From: Stomoxys calcitrans
Taxonomy: Eukaryota > Arthropoda > Insecta > Diptera > Muscidae
Reading direction: 5' to 3'
DNA length: 64,000 nt
Assembly: GCF_963082655.1 (NCBI RefSeq)
Contig: NC_081555.1
Coordinates: 29,311,266-29,375,265, forward strand
Positions within the stretch are counted from its first letter, which is position 1. The number at the start of each line of letters is the position of its first letter. The notes beneath the pieces are model-generated. The model was given only the letters and a program-made list of their open reading frames with translations. It ran no database searches and was not told the DNA's origin. Both the position numbers and the translations under genes were made by a program. This document shows, piece by piece, positions 12,329 through 22,880 of the stretch.

Positions 12329-12484
12329 GATGAGTTTCATCCGTTCATTGAAGCCCTGTTGCCATATGTCAAATCATTTTCGTACTCGTGGTTCAACTTA
12401 CAAGCAGCCAAGCGTAAATACTACAAGAAACATGAGAAACGCATGTCATTGGAGGAGGAGCGACATTGCAAGGATGAACTACAG
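12329..12484 (+). CDS. NfI: NfI exon: pre-N region
   Basis: 52 codons in phase 0, from the acceptor 'tatacag' to the donor CAG/gtaagc. Contains [20 protein letters not shown] and [14 protein letters not shown], closely matching animal NFI. No stop lies in frame within the exon, and an upstream coding exon is required because the first residue is not Met. Confidence 0.95.
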
Positions 12485-15400
12485 GTAAGCCAGAAAAAAA
12501 AACAATTAAGGAAAGACAAACGCCGGACAGTGCAGACTACATAATACCCTACACCTATCCAGATGTGGGTATTGGACAAAACCACCATATGGACGCTATA
12601 TGTAGTTCAGTTTTATGGGCTTCAGCAGAGTGGTTTAGATCGGTAATAAAACATACATATCTAAATCTACACCGATTTCTATGAAATTCACCAGTAATTT
12701 CGAGAGCCAAAAGAGAATCCTTCATGCCAAATTTCATGAGAATCCCGTATTTCTATATGGGAGCTAGTGTACAAATCTGAACGCCCCTAGATTAAACAAG
12801 TAAAGCGCGCTAAGTACGCTTCACCATGGATCGCACTTGTCAAGTTCATTGTCCGGTATCTCTTTATATGCAAACATAGCATAATGGATTAATATTACTA
12901 TGCTATTGGAGCTTTATATCAACCAAGTCAGTGCAAAATGTCAGCAAAATCGGATAAAAATTGCTCCCTATAGGGACTCAAGTAGTAAAATTGGGAGATC
13001 GGCTTGTATGGGAGTGACATTAGGTTATGGCTCGATAAAGACCATAATTGGGTTGGCACATATGTTGAAGATCATAGGAGAAACCGTTGTGCAAAGTTTC
13101 AGCTGAATCGGATAAAAATTGCGTTTCCTAGTGGTTCAAGAAGTATAATCGGGAGCTATATCAGGTTTGAACCGATTTAGACCTTAGGTTAGGTTAGGTT
13201 GAATGGGTCGCCCACCAAACGTGAGTTCACTCGGAGGCCAGTTTGGCCCATTGTGGTACCCTAGAGAGAGAAAGGGAAAAAAAAGGAAAATGAGAGACCT
13301 CGTACTAGAAGTTATAAACGAATAATAAGAAAAAGACAGGAGAAGTGGAGAACCCCGAGTGGGAGGTGAAGAACCGCCCTTCGCTACGCAAGTACGGACC
13401 TATCTACGCCGGAGCCTGTGTCACTCCCCCTTCGGAACCAACCTGCTCCCTTAACAAACCTCAGGAGAGATACCAGAGGTACGTTCGCAAGTTCACCCTG
13501 ATCACAGACCCGGACAGGAGCAAAACAAGTGCTTAATAGTTTATGACCCCTGTTAAGGTACTCATCGACCTCTTAATCGAACGCCAGACCTAACTCAACA
13601 TAGTTGTTGGAATTGGATTGGCACGTATGTTGATATTAATAGGAGAAGCCGTTGTGCAAAATTTCAGCTGAATCGGATAAAAATTGTGGCCCCTAAAGGT
13701 TCAAGAAGTATAATCGGGACCATATCAGGTTTGAACCGATTTAGACCTTACTTAACATAGTTGTTGCATTTTGGAATTCTTGGGCAAGCAAACCCAAGGT
13801 TTGGTCGCAGAGAAATAGGAGGTCTTCCACAGGGAGGAGATGGACGAAGGAACTCTCCTTGTGATTGGCTTTGATCAAGTCTCCGTGACAAGCTTGGCTA
13901 TAACTAAAGGCATGGCGCACTACGGAAGCAAAGATGCCTTTTTCAAGATTAGGAAGACTAAGATAGGCTGAAATCCTCATATTGAGACATCAGACCGTGC
14001 AGTGGCAGGTGACTCAATACCGCCCAACGAACAGGGGGCTGACGACAAAACAATCACCATCCCTCTCAATATTGGGAAGACTAGGTAAGCAAAGATCCTA
14101 ATTCTCAAACGACAAGCAGTGCAGGGGCTAGAGACCCAACACAGCCTAACGAACAGGGACCCAACGATTGTCTCAAGATTCGGAAGACTAGAATATATAA
14201 AGATGCAAATATTGAAACCTTAGGCAGCGCAGCAACAGGAGTCTCAATGCAGCCTAATGAACAGGGAGCCGACGATGGAACCAAGTTCTACCATTCCTAC
14301 TCCCAAGAAGCCCATTTAATGGAGGACCAATGATTGAGGTCAGATTTGGATTTGGAAGACTAAGATAGGCAAAGATCCTAGTATCAGGCAGTACAGGGAC
14401 GGGAAACTTAGCAAATCCTAAAAAACGGGGACCCGACAATGGAACCATTGCCGACATTATCAGGTTTCGCAGCCTAAAAAACGGGGAGCGGACGATGAGA
14501 CCATCACCCACTCCCAAGAAGATCATTTAATGGACGACCAATGATTGCGGTCATCCAAATAAACCTCCACCGGACCGAAACAGCTACACACGTTCTCAGC
14601 AAGGGCAAGATTTATATTGCCTTAATTCAGGAGTCATGGACGACCCAGAACAAAGTTTCTGGACTGAACCATATTCTATGTTAACACTCTTACTCGGCCT
14701 AGGACCTGCGTTATTTGTCATACAAATTTGATTTATATATTTTCCCCAGAGTTGTCAAAGTCGGATGCAACAGTATTGAGACGGGGAGACGGTGGGGCAT
14801 ACCTGGCTTCACTTTATCTGGCTTTCGACTCTCCGACACCGCAACCCACGTCGGAGCTTCAACGGCTTGAGAGAAAAGCGAAACAGACAGGAAACGAGGT
14901 ACTAATAGGGTGCAATGCGAACTCTCACCAAATTTCGTGGGGTAGTACCAACACTAACGACCTAATAGCACTTAATATTGTTAACGGCTCTAACTTTTGT
15001 AATAGGATTAGGGAGCAGGTATTAGATGCGGCAATATGTTCGGGAATTCTAATCGATGAGATTGAGGATTGGAAGGTCTCCATGGAACACTCTTTTTCTG
15101 ATCATCGCTACATTAGGTTTAGAACAGCACGGCCAGCGCCGAATCCGATACGCTTCCGGAATAAGTTGAAACCCAACTGGACAAAATTCGGAAGACTACT
15201 CAGAAGAAACCTTGGGCAAGATAATTTAAATTGTCCAAGCATAGAATACATTGACGAAAATGTCAACGGGATTGCGACTGCTCTGATGGGGTCCTTCGAA
15301 GATAGTTGCCCTCTTCGGGAAAGGAAATCAGCCCAAGAAAAACCCTGAATGACCGGAGAGATTCGCAATATTGGGAAAGAGGTCCGCAGACTTTTTAACT

Positions 15401-18400
15401 AAGCACGTCGTAAAAACGCGGAAGTTGTGTATGAGCGGCAAAACGTGCCTCCTGGAAGCTTTTTTGCGAACAGGTCTTTAGCGTTAATGACGCCACCAAG
15501 ATGAAAAAGTTTCTCTCAAAAACCCATGTCCAAACTGAAACGTTAGTAGAGGACATGGGAGTGAGAGCAGAAACAATGGAGGACATGTTGAGGCTTTTGA
15601 AGAAAAAGCATTTTCCACAGGATACGACGGAACTTACGGAGACACGGGATTGTTGAAATAATGCTCTTGATCGAAGGCTTATCATAACGGATTTTATGGT
15701 CAAGAAAGCCTTCAGGAACTTCAATCCATTTAAGTCATCCTAACCTGATGGAATATTTCCGGCGTTAATACAGAATGAGGCGGACTACATGGCGCCCCCT
15801 TTGGCCTGTATTTTCACAGTGTGCCTAAGACTTACATATACCCCGAAAGCCTGGCAGGAGACAAGGGCGAATATAAGGAAGAAAGTGGCACAGGGCACGC
15901 CACAGGGGGGCATTTTATTATGGATGCTGACTGAGACTGGATTTGAACCCGCAGACGATACTTCTTAGGGGTAAGAATCCTAATCAGCTATGAAGAAGTG
16001 GCGAAAGGGTCTTGGAGATGGCAAACGACTGGGTTAAAGCCAGAGGTCTCATTGTTAACCCAGAGAAGGCAGAAATATGCCTGTTCACGAGAAAGGCGAA
16101 GGTGGGCCAATTTTGCGCACCATGTTTCCTCAGTAAAACGATTTCGTTAACTGACAAGGTCAAATACTTAGGAGCGATCTTGGATAGGAAACTTAATTGG
16201 AAGTGTCCCATTCAGGAGCATATTGAGATGGCTTACAGACTCTCTGGCTTTCAGATGAGAAACACAACATTCCATACCAAATTTTATGCAAATCCGTTGA
16301 AAATTGTAGTAAGTAGGCCCTTATAAGTGTAAATCGGTCGAATTATATATATGGGAGCTATATCTTAATCTGAACCGATTTCTATCAAAACTCACAGTGT
16401 CTTGTTTTTGGGCCAAAAAGCGATATGTACAAAATTTCGTGATAAATTCAATAAAACGACGGACGGACTATCAGCACAGAAAGGATATGCGGACAGACGG
16501 ACATGGCTTAGCCGAATCAGCAGGAATATCCGAGTCAAACTACACATTTTACCAGTAGTAGTGTAGGGTACAGTTTTTGCGTCGAATTACAAATTTCACC
16601 ATAGCCACAGTATTGGTGTTGGGTACAGTTTGTGGGTTTGTAATAAATTCCATATAGATGTATACTAAGTTTAGCAATGTCATGCTAGGATCTAAAATAC
16701 TCAACTGGATTGCTTAGAAGACACTACATAAAACTTTGGACGTCATGGCGGCACGGGTTATCGTTAACCGATCGTCATAATGTGTCATATTTCGCTCATT
16801 AGGATCAAAAAAGATAAATGAGGGTTTGCGTTTCTCTATTTGCAAAAAAATGTTTCGCCCTAATGGGATGGAACGGTCTAATGGACAAATACCTAAGCCA
16901 CTAATCGGTTTGTTGTGCATTTCAAAAAAATTATTTTTTTTGGGACACTCTAATGTCTATAGTGGCATGGGGGAGCATTAAAATCCGCCCCCTCTTTTCA
17001 ACCTAACCTAACCATACCTTGCTTAATGGACTAAGAAAGTGAATATAAGTCGATCCGTATACATATCAATGGGTCCGTCCATCTCTCTTCCTTCGGAAGT
17101 AAGAAACAAATACACTAAGTTCTAATACCCTGTGCTACAGTGGTGTATGGTATAAATATCACTAAAGCTGCTGGGGAGATTCTAACGAGGGGAAATTGAG
17201 TCACATACAGTTATAGTTAGACCCTGAAACGTAATGCCTATTGCAGACACCAGAAGAACGTGACAGAAAGACAGACAGAAGATTTTTCTCGTTCACCTAA
17301 TGATTTTAAAAAATTTTACTCAATTTTCTTATTTCTACTTAACTCCTTGCAGAACGAAAAGGCTGAGGTTAAACAGAAATGGGCTTCCCGTTTGCTGGGA
17401 AAATTACGCAAAGACATAACCCAAGAATGCCGCGAAGACTTTGTACAGTCCATAACGGGCAAACGCAAATCGATATGTGTTCTCTCCAATCCCGATCAGA
17501 AAGGCAAAATGCGTCGCATCGATTGTTTGCGGCAGGCGGACAAGGTTTGGCGGCTCGATCTAGTCATGGTCATACTCTTCAAGGCCATACCTTTGGAGAG
17601 CACCGATGGCGAACGTCTGGAAAAATCTCCCGAATGCATACACCCGGCTTTGTGTGTCAATCCCTATCACATCAATGTCTCAGTGCGTGAACTCGATTTG
17701 TATTTGGCCAATTTCATCAATACCCACGATCCATTGAGTAGTCCTACGCCCACAACACCGCCTCCGGGCACACCCTCAACGCCTTCGCTCATGCTCTATA
17801 GCAATGAGCATAATGCCAGCACCAACAACAACAACACCAATAGCTCAGACAATAAGAAACACATAGAAGAAGAGCGCAAGAACAAAGGTATGTATCGGCA
17901 GGAAGAAGAGGCTCATTTGAAGTTTTCTTGTATCAAGGACAATAACAATTCAGACGTAGACAACACACCATTTGCAGGCTACAGCCACAATCCCTACAAT
18001 GGTGTTGTGTGCAATGATATAATTTTGGCCACTGGTGTTTTCTCTTCCAAGGAGCTTTGGAAGCTGTCAAAAGGTAATTTTTGCAAATGCAAGCATATGC
18101 AAATTTCTACTCACTACGTTTAGACCACGAAATGCATGTGTATGGTTGGAATTAAGAGAGGAACAACTCTTTCATTTTAGCTTCCATATTGGAAGAAACC
18201 GCCAATGATCTCATCCAGGCTAGCTCGATCAAATTGGAGCATCCGGCGGCTGCCTATGAGTGCAATACATATCAAATGTCAGCCTCAGGAGCTCCACTGG
18301 GTTCGGTGGTGGGAGGAGTTAACAGTGCGGGTATGGTGACAGCAAGTGATGGCAGGGCCTCGGTTAGTGCTTCCATGGTATTGCCCTCGGGTTACAGCAG

Positions 18401-21400
18401 TAAGTATTGAAGGTAACCAGTAAAGTAAATGAAGACTAACCTATGAAATGTCTATGTGGCACTTAGTTGACTTTGTGGATCCACGCAGCAGCATGCATCT
18501 CTCAAACTCCTCTCTGCTGAGGGCCTCTTCGGCTACCACCTGCAAAAGTGATCCCAATGGCTCGCCACAGGATGGCAGCAGTTTCTCTGTGATATTGAGG
18601 CAAAATGAAGACAATGGCAGCAATGGCGGAGCCGCTGCCAGCAATAATGCCGATGATCCTGCTCTACAGAGGTACACGCCCACCAGCAATAGAGTGTTGT
18701 TGAGTATGGGGCAAATGAGGCCAGGAGAAGGTGAGTACTGCTATATTGCCTTTGACTCTAATGGGATGGAGTCAAAAAATAAATAGTAAAAAATCTGCTG
18801 ATTGAGAACGGTTACCGAAAACTATTTGAAACCTCAGCTCTAAACATTACAAATTTCAAAAAATTTTGATACATATTTTTTGAAATTTCATAAAAGGCAG
18901 ATTTTTGCAAGTTTTTTTCGTTTCTATTCCACTGTGTAACTCTGGCCCTTATAATTATTGTTGGTTCTTTCTTAGTGCTTATGCAACACAATGTCAGCTC
19001 TTCCTTGGTGCCAAACTCGGTTAGCCCTGCTTTGTATTATCCCCAGCAGAACAGTCCCAACTCCAATGCTAATGAGGCCGCCGAAGAAGCCCATCATCAG
19101 CAACACCATCATCAGCAGCAACAACACCACCAGCATCATCATCATCAACATCAACTGCATCAGGCATCCGCTACACCCAAATATGCCACCGAGTTGGTCA
19201 ACCACGGTCAGGATATGTCGGAATTTGTGGCTTATGTCTGCCAGGATACTGGGGGTATACATGCCGCCAATGCGGGCGATCCTTCCGACTTACATGTGCA
19301 TCATCACCAAACGTCTTCCCATTTTCAATTGCAGCATGCTGCTGCCGCCGCTGCTGTGGGTCGGGGTCCCAAGATTTCAGCAGTCTCGGCTGCCGCAGCT
19401 GCGGCACATTACCAGCAATACAGCACCATGTTGCCACCACCACCGCTACCGCCTATGGCCCGGCCGGTGGCCATAATACGTTCGACGGGGGATTTAACCA
19501 TGGTGGCGTCACCACCCTCATCTGCCGCCATATCACCGCCCCCTCTGACGAGTGTATCCTCGGCTGGTGATTCGCCACGACATCATCACCAGAGTTTGCA
19601 GCATCATCATCCTTCCTCACATCATCATCATCACCACCATCATCATGGACATCAGCAGCAGCAACAGCAACATCATCAGGCACAGCAGCAACACACCACT
19701 ATCGATCACACCTCGAATTCCAGCAGTGGCCTAAGCTCAATGACTTCGAAACTAACCAACACAACCGCCTCCACCAGTTCCGCCCAAGAGTCTACAACCA
19801 GCACCATAACTGTGGGCAGCAATAATAATTCTTCCGATTTGGTGGTGGCCTCTACAGCGTCGGCATCACCGCCTCCAGCACCCACACAATCGCCGCATGC
19901 ACACATCATAGATGTGGCAAGATGTAAGACATCGCCCACTTCATCGGCGGCGGCAGCAGTTGCGGTGTCCACACCCACATCGGCGTTGACGCGTATATCG
20001 GCCCAACCGTATCCCAATACGAATGGGCGTGAATACTTTAATCATTTCCATACACAAACCACACCGGTAAGTTGTTCATTAGGAATGGTGGTTTTAGGTG
20101 GTTTAATCATTTTTTGATTTTTGCTTACAGCTCTTGGGTTATACCACCATGTCGGGGGTCATCAGTCCTACAAATCTTAGCCTCTATTCATCTACAACGG
20201 GTGTTACATCGCATCGCACCACCCCCAGGTCACGCTGGAATTCCTCTTTTCTTTCCATGGAAGATGATTTCAACATGATGTCCCACACACTGACAAGCAC
20301 AAATCCAGAAGCCACTCCAGTCATACTTATGGAAGATTGTAAGTGAAGTAAAAGAAGTAGAGACATATTCCGTTTTCTATTTATAGGTAGGCAACGGAAT
20401 TTTATGCAAAATAATACAATCGGCATACATTTTGCCATACGTAAAAACCAAATATTAGAAATATAAGCATAATGAATCAGAGTTCCCCGCTTTCACCAAA
20501 ACACGGATTCTAAATTTTATTTTGCATAACAAAACGTTGCCCAGTGGAAGAAAATCGAAAAAATCTAATAAAAATATGCAGTCTGAAAACAGTTAGAGAC
20601 ATCTTTTTGATATATCTTCGTAAACTGCAAAATACGAAGCAGGTCTTGGTCGAAAATGCAAAAAAAAAAAAACAAGTAAAAAGGCGTTAAGTTCAGGCGG
20701 GTAGAACTTTGGATACCCACCACATCGAGTATATATGTAAACCACCTCTCGTCATAATCCGATTTTAATCGGACAATAAATGCGTCTTAGGGTCGAAGAC
20801 CTTAAATCGAGAGATCGGTCTATATGGCAGCAAAAACCAAATCTGGACCGATCTGAGCCAAATTGCATAAAGATGGCGAAGAGCCTAACACAACTCACTG
20901 TCCCGAATTTGGTGAAATCGGACAATAAATACGCCTTTTATGGGCCCAAGACCTTAAATCGAGAGATCAGTCTATGGCGGCCATATCCAAATCAGGGCCG
21001 ATCTGCGCCAAATTGCAGAAAAATTTTGAAGAGCCTGACGCAACTCACTTTCCCAAAATTCGTCGACATCGGACAATAAATGCGCCTTTTATGGGGCCAA
21101 AACCGGTCCATATGGCAGCTATATCCAAATCTGAACCGATCTGGGCCAAATTAAAGAAGGATATGACAGCTATAGCTAAATCTGAACCGATCTAGACCAA
21201 ATTTAGGAAGGATGTCAAAGGGCCTAACACAACTCACTGTCCCAAATTTCAGCGACATTGGACAATAAATACGCCTTTTATGGGCCCAAAACCTTAAATC
21301 GAAAGATCGGTCTATATGGCAGCTATAGCCAAATCTGAACCGATCTGGGCCAAATTAAAGAAGGGTGTTGAAGGGCCTAACACAACTCACTGTCGCAAAT

Positions 21401-22325
21401 ATTGACAAAATCGGACAATAAATGCGCTTTTTATGGGCCCAAAACTTTAAATCAAGAGAGCGGTCTATAATAGAGAGATCGGTCTACAGATCGGGGCCAA
21501 ATTAAAGAATGATGTCGAGTTAGCCACTCGCAACTCTCTGTCCCAAATTTCAGCAAAATCGGATAATAAATGTGTCTTTTATGGGCCTAAGACCTTAAAT
21601 CGGCGGATTGGTCTATATGGAAACTATATCAAGATATAATCCGTTATAGCCATCTTCGAACTGGACCTGCCTATGAACAAAAAAAGAATCTGTGCAAAGT
21701 TTCAGCTCAATATCTCAAATTTTAAAGACAAGCCTGATTTCAACAGACAGACGGTCAGGCGGACAGACGGACGGACATGGCTAGATCGTCTTAGATTTTT
21801 ACGACGATCAAGAATATATATACTTTATAGGGTCGCAAATGGATATTTCGATGTGTTACAAACGGAATGGTTGGTATAAAAAATTGGTATATTGGTGGTG
21901 GGTATAAAAAATTAAAAGACGAACATCCCCAAAAACCAGTGAAGATATTGTAAGCCTCAGGCAGACTTTTTGCAGGGATTTTTGAGCACTATCCAACATT
22001 TGAAAATCGGACCACAACCGGAGATTTGGCAGGCCCCAACAAATTTTCGAAATGCCAATGTGACCTACTTTGGGGGCCTGCCAAAAGGCATCCAGATAAC
22101 CTAAGGCCTTGATTTTGATTTTCGCACACAATCTCCATGACAGAGATATATCTACCCGTTCTCACACGGCATATTTTTGCTAGTTTTTTTTTTCGATTTT
22201 CGTCCACTGTGCGTTGCCTTGTGCTTTAGTACTTCAATAGCACACAACTAATATTTTCCTTTTGACTTTCAACAGCTGGTCGTTACAGTGATGAATATGT
22301 CACAAGTCGTGATTATGTTACATGA
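12329..22325 (+). CDS. NfI: Nuclear factor I transcription factor (eight coding exons; initiator exon not seen)
   Basis: Encodes a nuclear sequence-specific DNA-binding transcription factor of the CTF/NF-I family. Exons: 12329-12484, 17353-17887, 17978-18073, 18181-18399, 18467-18730, 18976-20066, 20131-20338 and 22276-22325. Together they give 2619 bases: 872 codons plus TGA, with all phases compatible. The first visible exon encodes the NFI pre-N region (starts [12 protein letters not shown]). The second encodes the MH1-type DNA-binding domain ([20 protein letters not shown], then [15 protein letters not shown]). Downstream NFI motifs include [15 protein letters not shown] and [15 protein letters not shown], within His/Gln/Ala-rich sequence. 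Vertebrate NFI proteins have about nine residues before DEFHPF, so only a short N-terminus is missing, presumably on an upstream exon. The two domain exons are almost 4.9 kb apart, in an intron full of repeats. Assignment is from recalled NFI sequences. Confidence 0.95.
12550..13180 (+). repeat. Interspersed tandem-unit element (intronic)
   Basis: Blocks such as 'gggagatcggcttgtatggg', 'tttcagctgaatcggataaa' and 'gggagctatatcagg' recur. An internal head 'aacaagtaaagcgcgctaag' at about 12796 followed by 'caccatggatcgcacttgtc' is the same bracket end that appears in reverse at 8222. A further piece of the same kind is at 13620-13745. Confidence 0.6.
13186..13610 (-). mobile_element. 3'UTR of non-LTR element, family D
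   Basis: Starts at 'ttaggttaggttaggttga', then 'atgggtcgcccacc' and 'gagttcactcggaggccagt'. The same 3' sequence precedes the RNase H fragment at 36170-36900. Orientation is minus by analogy with that copy. It interrupts the tandem-unit element, which resumes at about 13620. Confidence 0.55.
13750..16330 (+). mobile_element. Decayed non-LTR retrotransposon, family A (ORF1 C-terminus, endonuclease, RT pieces)
   Basis: Plus-strand order: ORF1 C-terminus near 13770-14050 ([20 protein letters not shown]); a region of degenerate repeated segments to 14540; the start of an endonuclease ([12 protein letters not shown] near 14600); an endonuclease-like frame at 14728-15348 with [16 protein letters not shown] and [11 protein letters not shown]; a frameshifted RT region; and an RT thumb fragment at 16012-16326 with [18 protein letters not shown] and [12 protein letters not shown]. 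Several stops and frameshifts make it non-functional. It matches the 1515-4620 copy over ORF1 and complements it by retaining the endonuclease. Confidence 0.75.
14728..15348 (+). pseudogene. Endonuclease-domain remnant of family A ORF2
   Basis: 206 codons resembling an APE-type endonuclease of non-LTR elements. [13 protein letters not shown] corresponds to the conserved D-x-N-xH segment but with Asp replaced (GCNAN), and SFSDHR corresponds to the SDH motif. The frame is cut on both sides by stops, so it is a pseudogene fragment within the intron between the first two visible NfI exons. Confidence 0.7.
16331..17352. other. Repeat-rich rest of the NfI intron
   Basis: 16331-16580 is a tandem-unit element end ('gggagctatatcttaatctg', 'acggacggac'). 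16850-17010 is a rearranged family A 3'UTR ending 'tcaacctaacctaacc'. 17030-17160 is another short element end ('gggtccgtccatctctcttc'). The acceptor 'ccttgcag' ends the intron at 17352. Confidence 0.5.
17353..17887 (+). CDS. NfI: NfI exon: DNA-binding domain
   Basis: Starts after 'ccttgcag' with [20 protein letters not shown] and covers the NFI MH1-like DNA-binding domain, then a Ser/Thr/Pro and Asn-rich linker. It ends AACAAAG/gtatgt in phase 1. The redox and DNA-contact region around [17 protein letters not shown] is intact. Confidence 0.95.
17888..17977 (+). other. NfI: NfI 90-nt intron with open frame (candidate exitron)
   Basis: Bounded by gtatgt and 'ttgcag' and exactly 90 nt long. 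It has no stop, and the frame upstream and downstream is the same whether it is spliced or kept. Retention would insert 30 residues beginning [12 protein letters not shown]. The pyrimidine tract before the acceptor is weak. Confidence 0.6.
17978..18073 (+). CDS. NfI: NfI exon: [10 protein letters not shown] motif
   Basis: Phase 1 at both ends. Encodes [20 protein letters not shown] followed by [11 protein letters not shown], matching the conserved SGVFsVsELvrVS segment of animal NFI proteins. The donor AAAAG/gtaatt is used; without splicing a stop follows at 18121-18123. Confidence 0.85.
18181..18399 (+). CDS. NfI: NfI exon after ATGVFSS
   Basis: Acceptor 'cattttag'; begins with the split codon for Ala, then [20 protein letters not shown]. 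It ends AGCA/gtaagt in phase 1. Low-complexity Gly/Ser/Ala sequence follows. Continuity of phase with neighbours supports it. Confidence 0.8.
18467..18730 (+). CDS. NfI: NfI exon, Ser/Asn-rich
   Basis: The acceptor 'cacttag' restores the frame as [10 protein letters not shown]. The exon ends GGAGAAG/gtgagt in phase 1. A nearby 'cgcagcag' could act as an alternative acceptor but would break the frame. Confidence 0.75.
18976..20066 (+). CDS. NfI: NfI exon: His/Gln/Ala-rich activation region
   Basis: 1091 bases from acceptor 'tttcttag' to donor ACACCG/gtaagt. It carries two His/Gln tracts (near 19090-19160 and 19570-19690), Ala tracts, and the conserved block [16 protein letters not shown]. Long antisense frames over this exon are shadows of the CAN repeats. 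Confidence 0.9.
20131..20338 (+). CDS. NfI: NfI exon, penultimate
   Basis: Acceptor 'ttgcttacag', phase 0. Encodes [20 protein letters not shown] and later [20 protein letters not shown]. Donor GATT/gtaagt, phase 1. The intron that follows is almost 2 kb and holds a repeat element. Confidence 0.85.
20672..21911 (+). repeat. Complete bracketed tandem-unit element inside the last NfI intron
   Basis: The head 'aacaagtaaaaaggcgttaa' followed by 'ggatacccaccac' and the tail 'ggtggtgggtata' are inverted relative to each other. About six units between contain 'accttaaatcgagagatcgg', 'tctatatggcagctatatcc', 'aaatctgaaccgatct' and 'aactcactgtccc'. The fragment order and ends are the same as 8245-9473 reversed. 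No coding potential. Confidence 0.75.
22276..22325 (+). CDS. NfI: NfI terminal exon
   Basis: After acceptor 'ctttcaacag' the split codon plus [16 protein letters not shown] leads to TGA at 22323-22325. The phase-1 fit with the previous exon supports it, although this tail is not one I can recall from other NFI proteins. Confidence 0.65.
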
Positions 22326-22880
22326 TTATAAATGCATCAATCGTTTTATATGCCCTACTAGAACTGCAATCACAGCAACAGACAGCAACAATAATAACAA
22401 ACAAACCAAAACTGTAAGAAATAATAACACTACTATTCTATACATACATATATATATATACATACATCTATTCTATACTGTAACTATAGATACAACTAGA
22501 ATATTTATATATAAAAAAATTATTATTATTATTTATTATTTTTATATAATTAAGAGAAGAGAGAAAAAACAAAAACACTTGTTTTAGGAAATTTATTTGC
22601 AAGCAAACATGTTGAAATGTTTGAGAGGAAATATTATATACACATATATAGCTCAAGGCAAATCCCTAAGCAGTTATAGATCATGAAAAAAGTCGGAGTT
22701 CGAGGCAATTGGATACACCAATGAAGAGAAAGTATAAAGTTCAAATGAAAATTCAATTTGAAGCTAAGATTTCATTGTTTTTGGTATTGTTTTTATTTAA
22801 TGCTTGAAGAAGATAATATAGCTCAAGGTCTTAGCTGTTTTTAACAATTTGAATCTATTTCCTAAGTTAATTAAATCAAA
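22326..22880 (+). other. NfI: Start of NfI 3' flank / 3'UTR
   Basis: AT- and Asn/Gln-codon-like A-rich DNA without genes. It has 'atatatatatacatac' repeats and several AATAAA-like strings. Probably untranslated NfI mRNA, but the cleavage site cannot be fixed from sequence. Confidence 0.4.

Noticed and set aside
13186..13215. Telomere or interstitial telomeric array
   Set aside because: Only two or three TTAGG-like units, always at retroelement ends; too short for an interstitial telomere, and flies lack this telomere repeat.
18972..20017. Antisense and alternative frames over the large NfI exon
   Set aside because: Shadows of CAC/CAG/GCN repeats in the coding frame.
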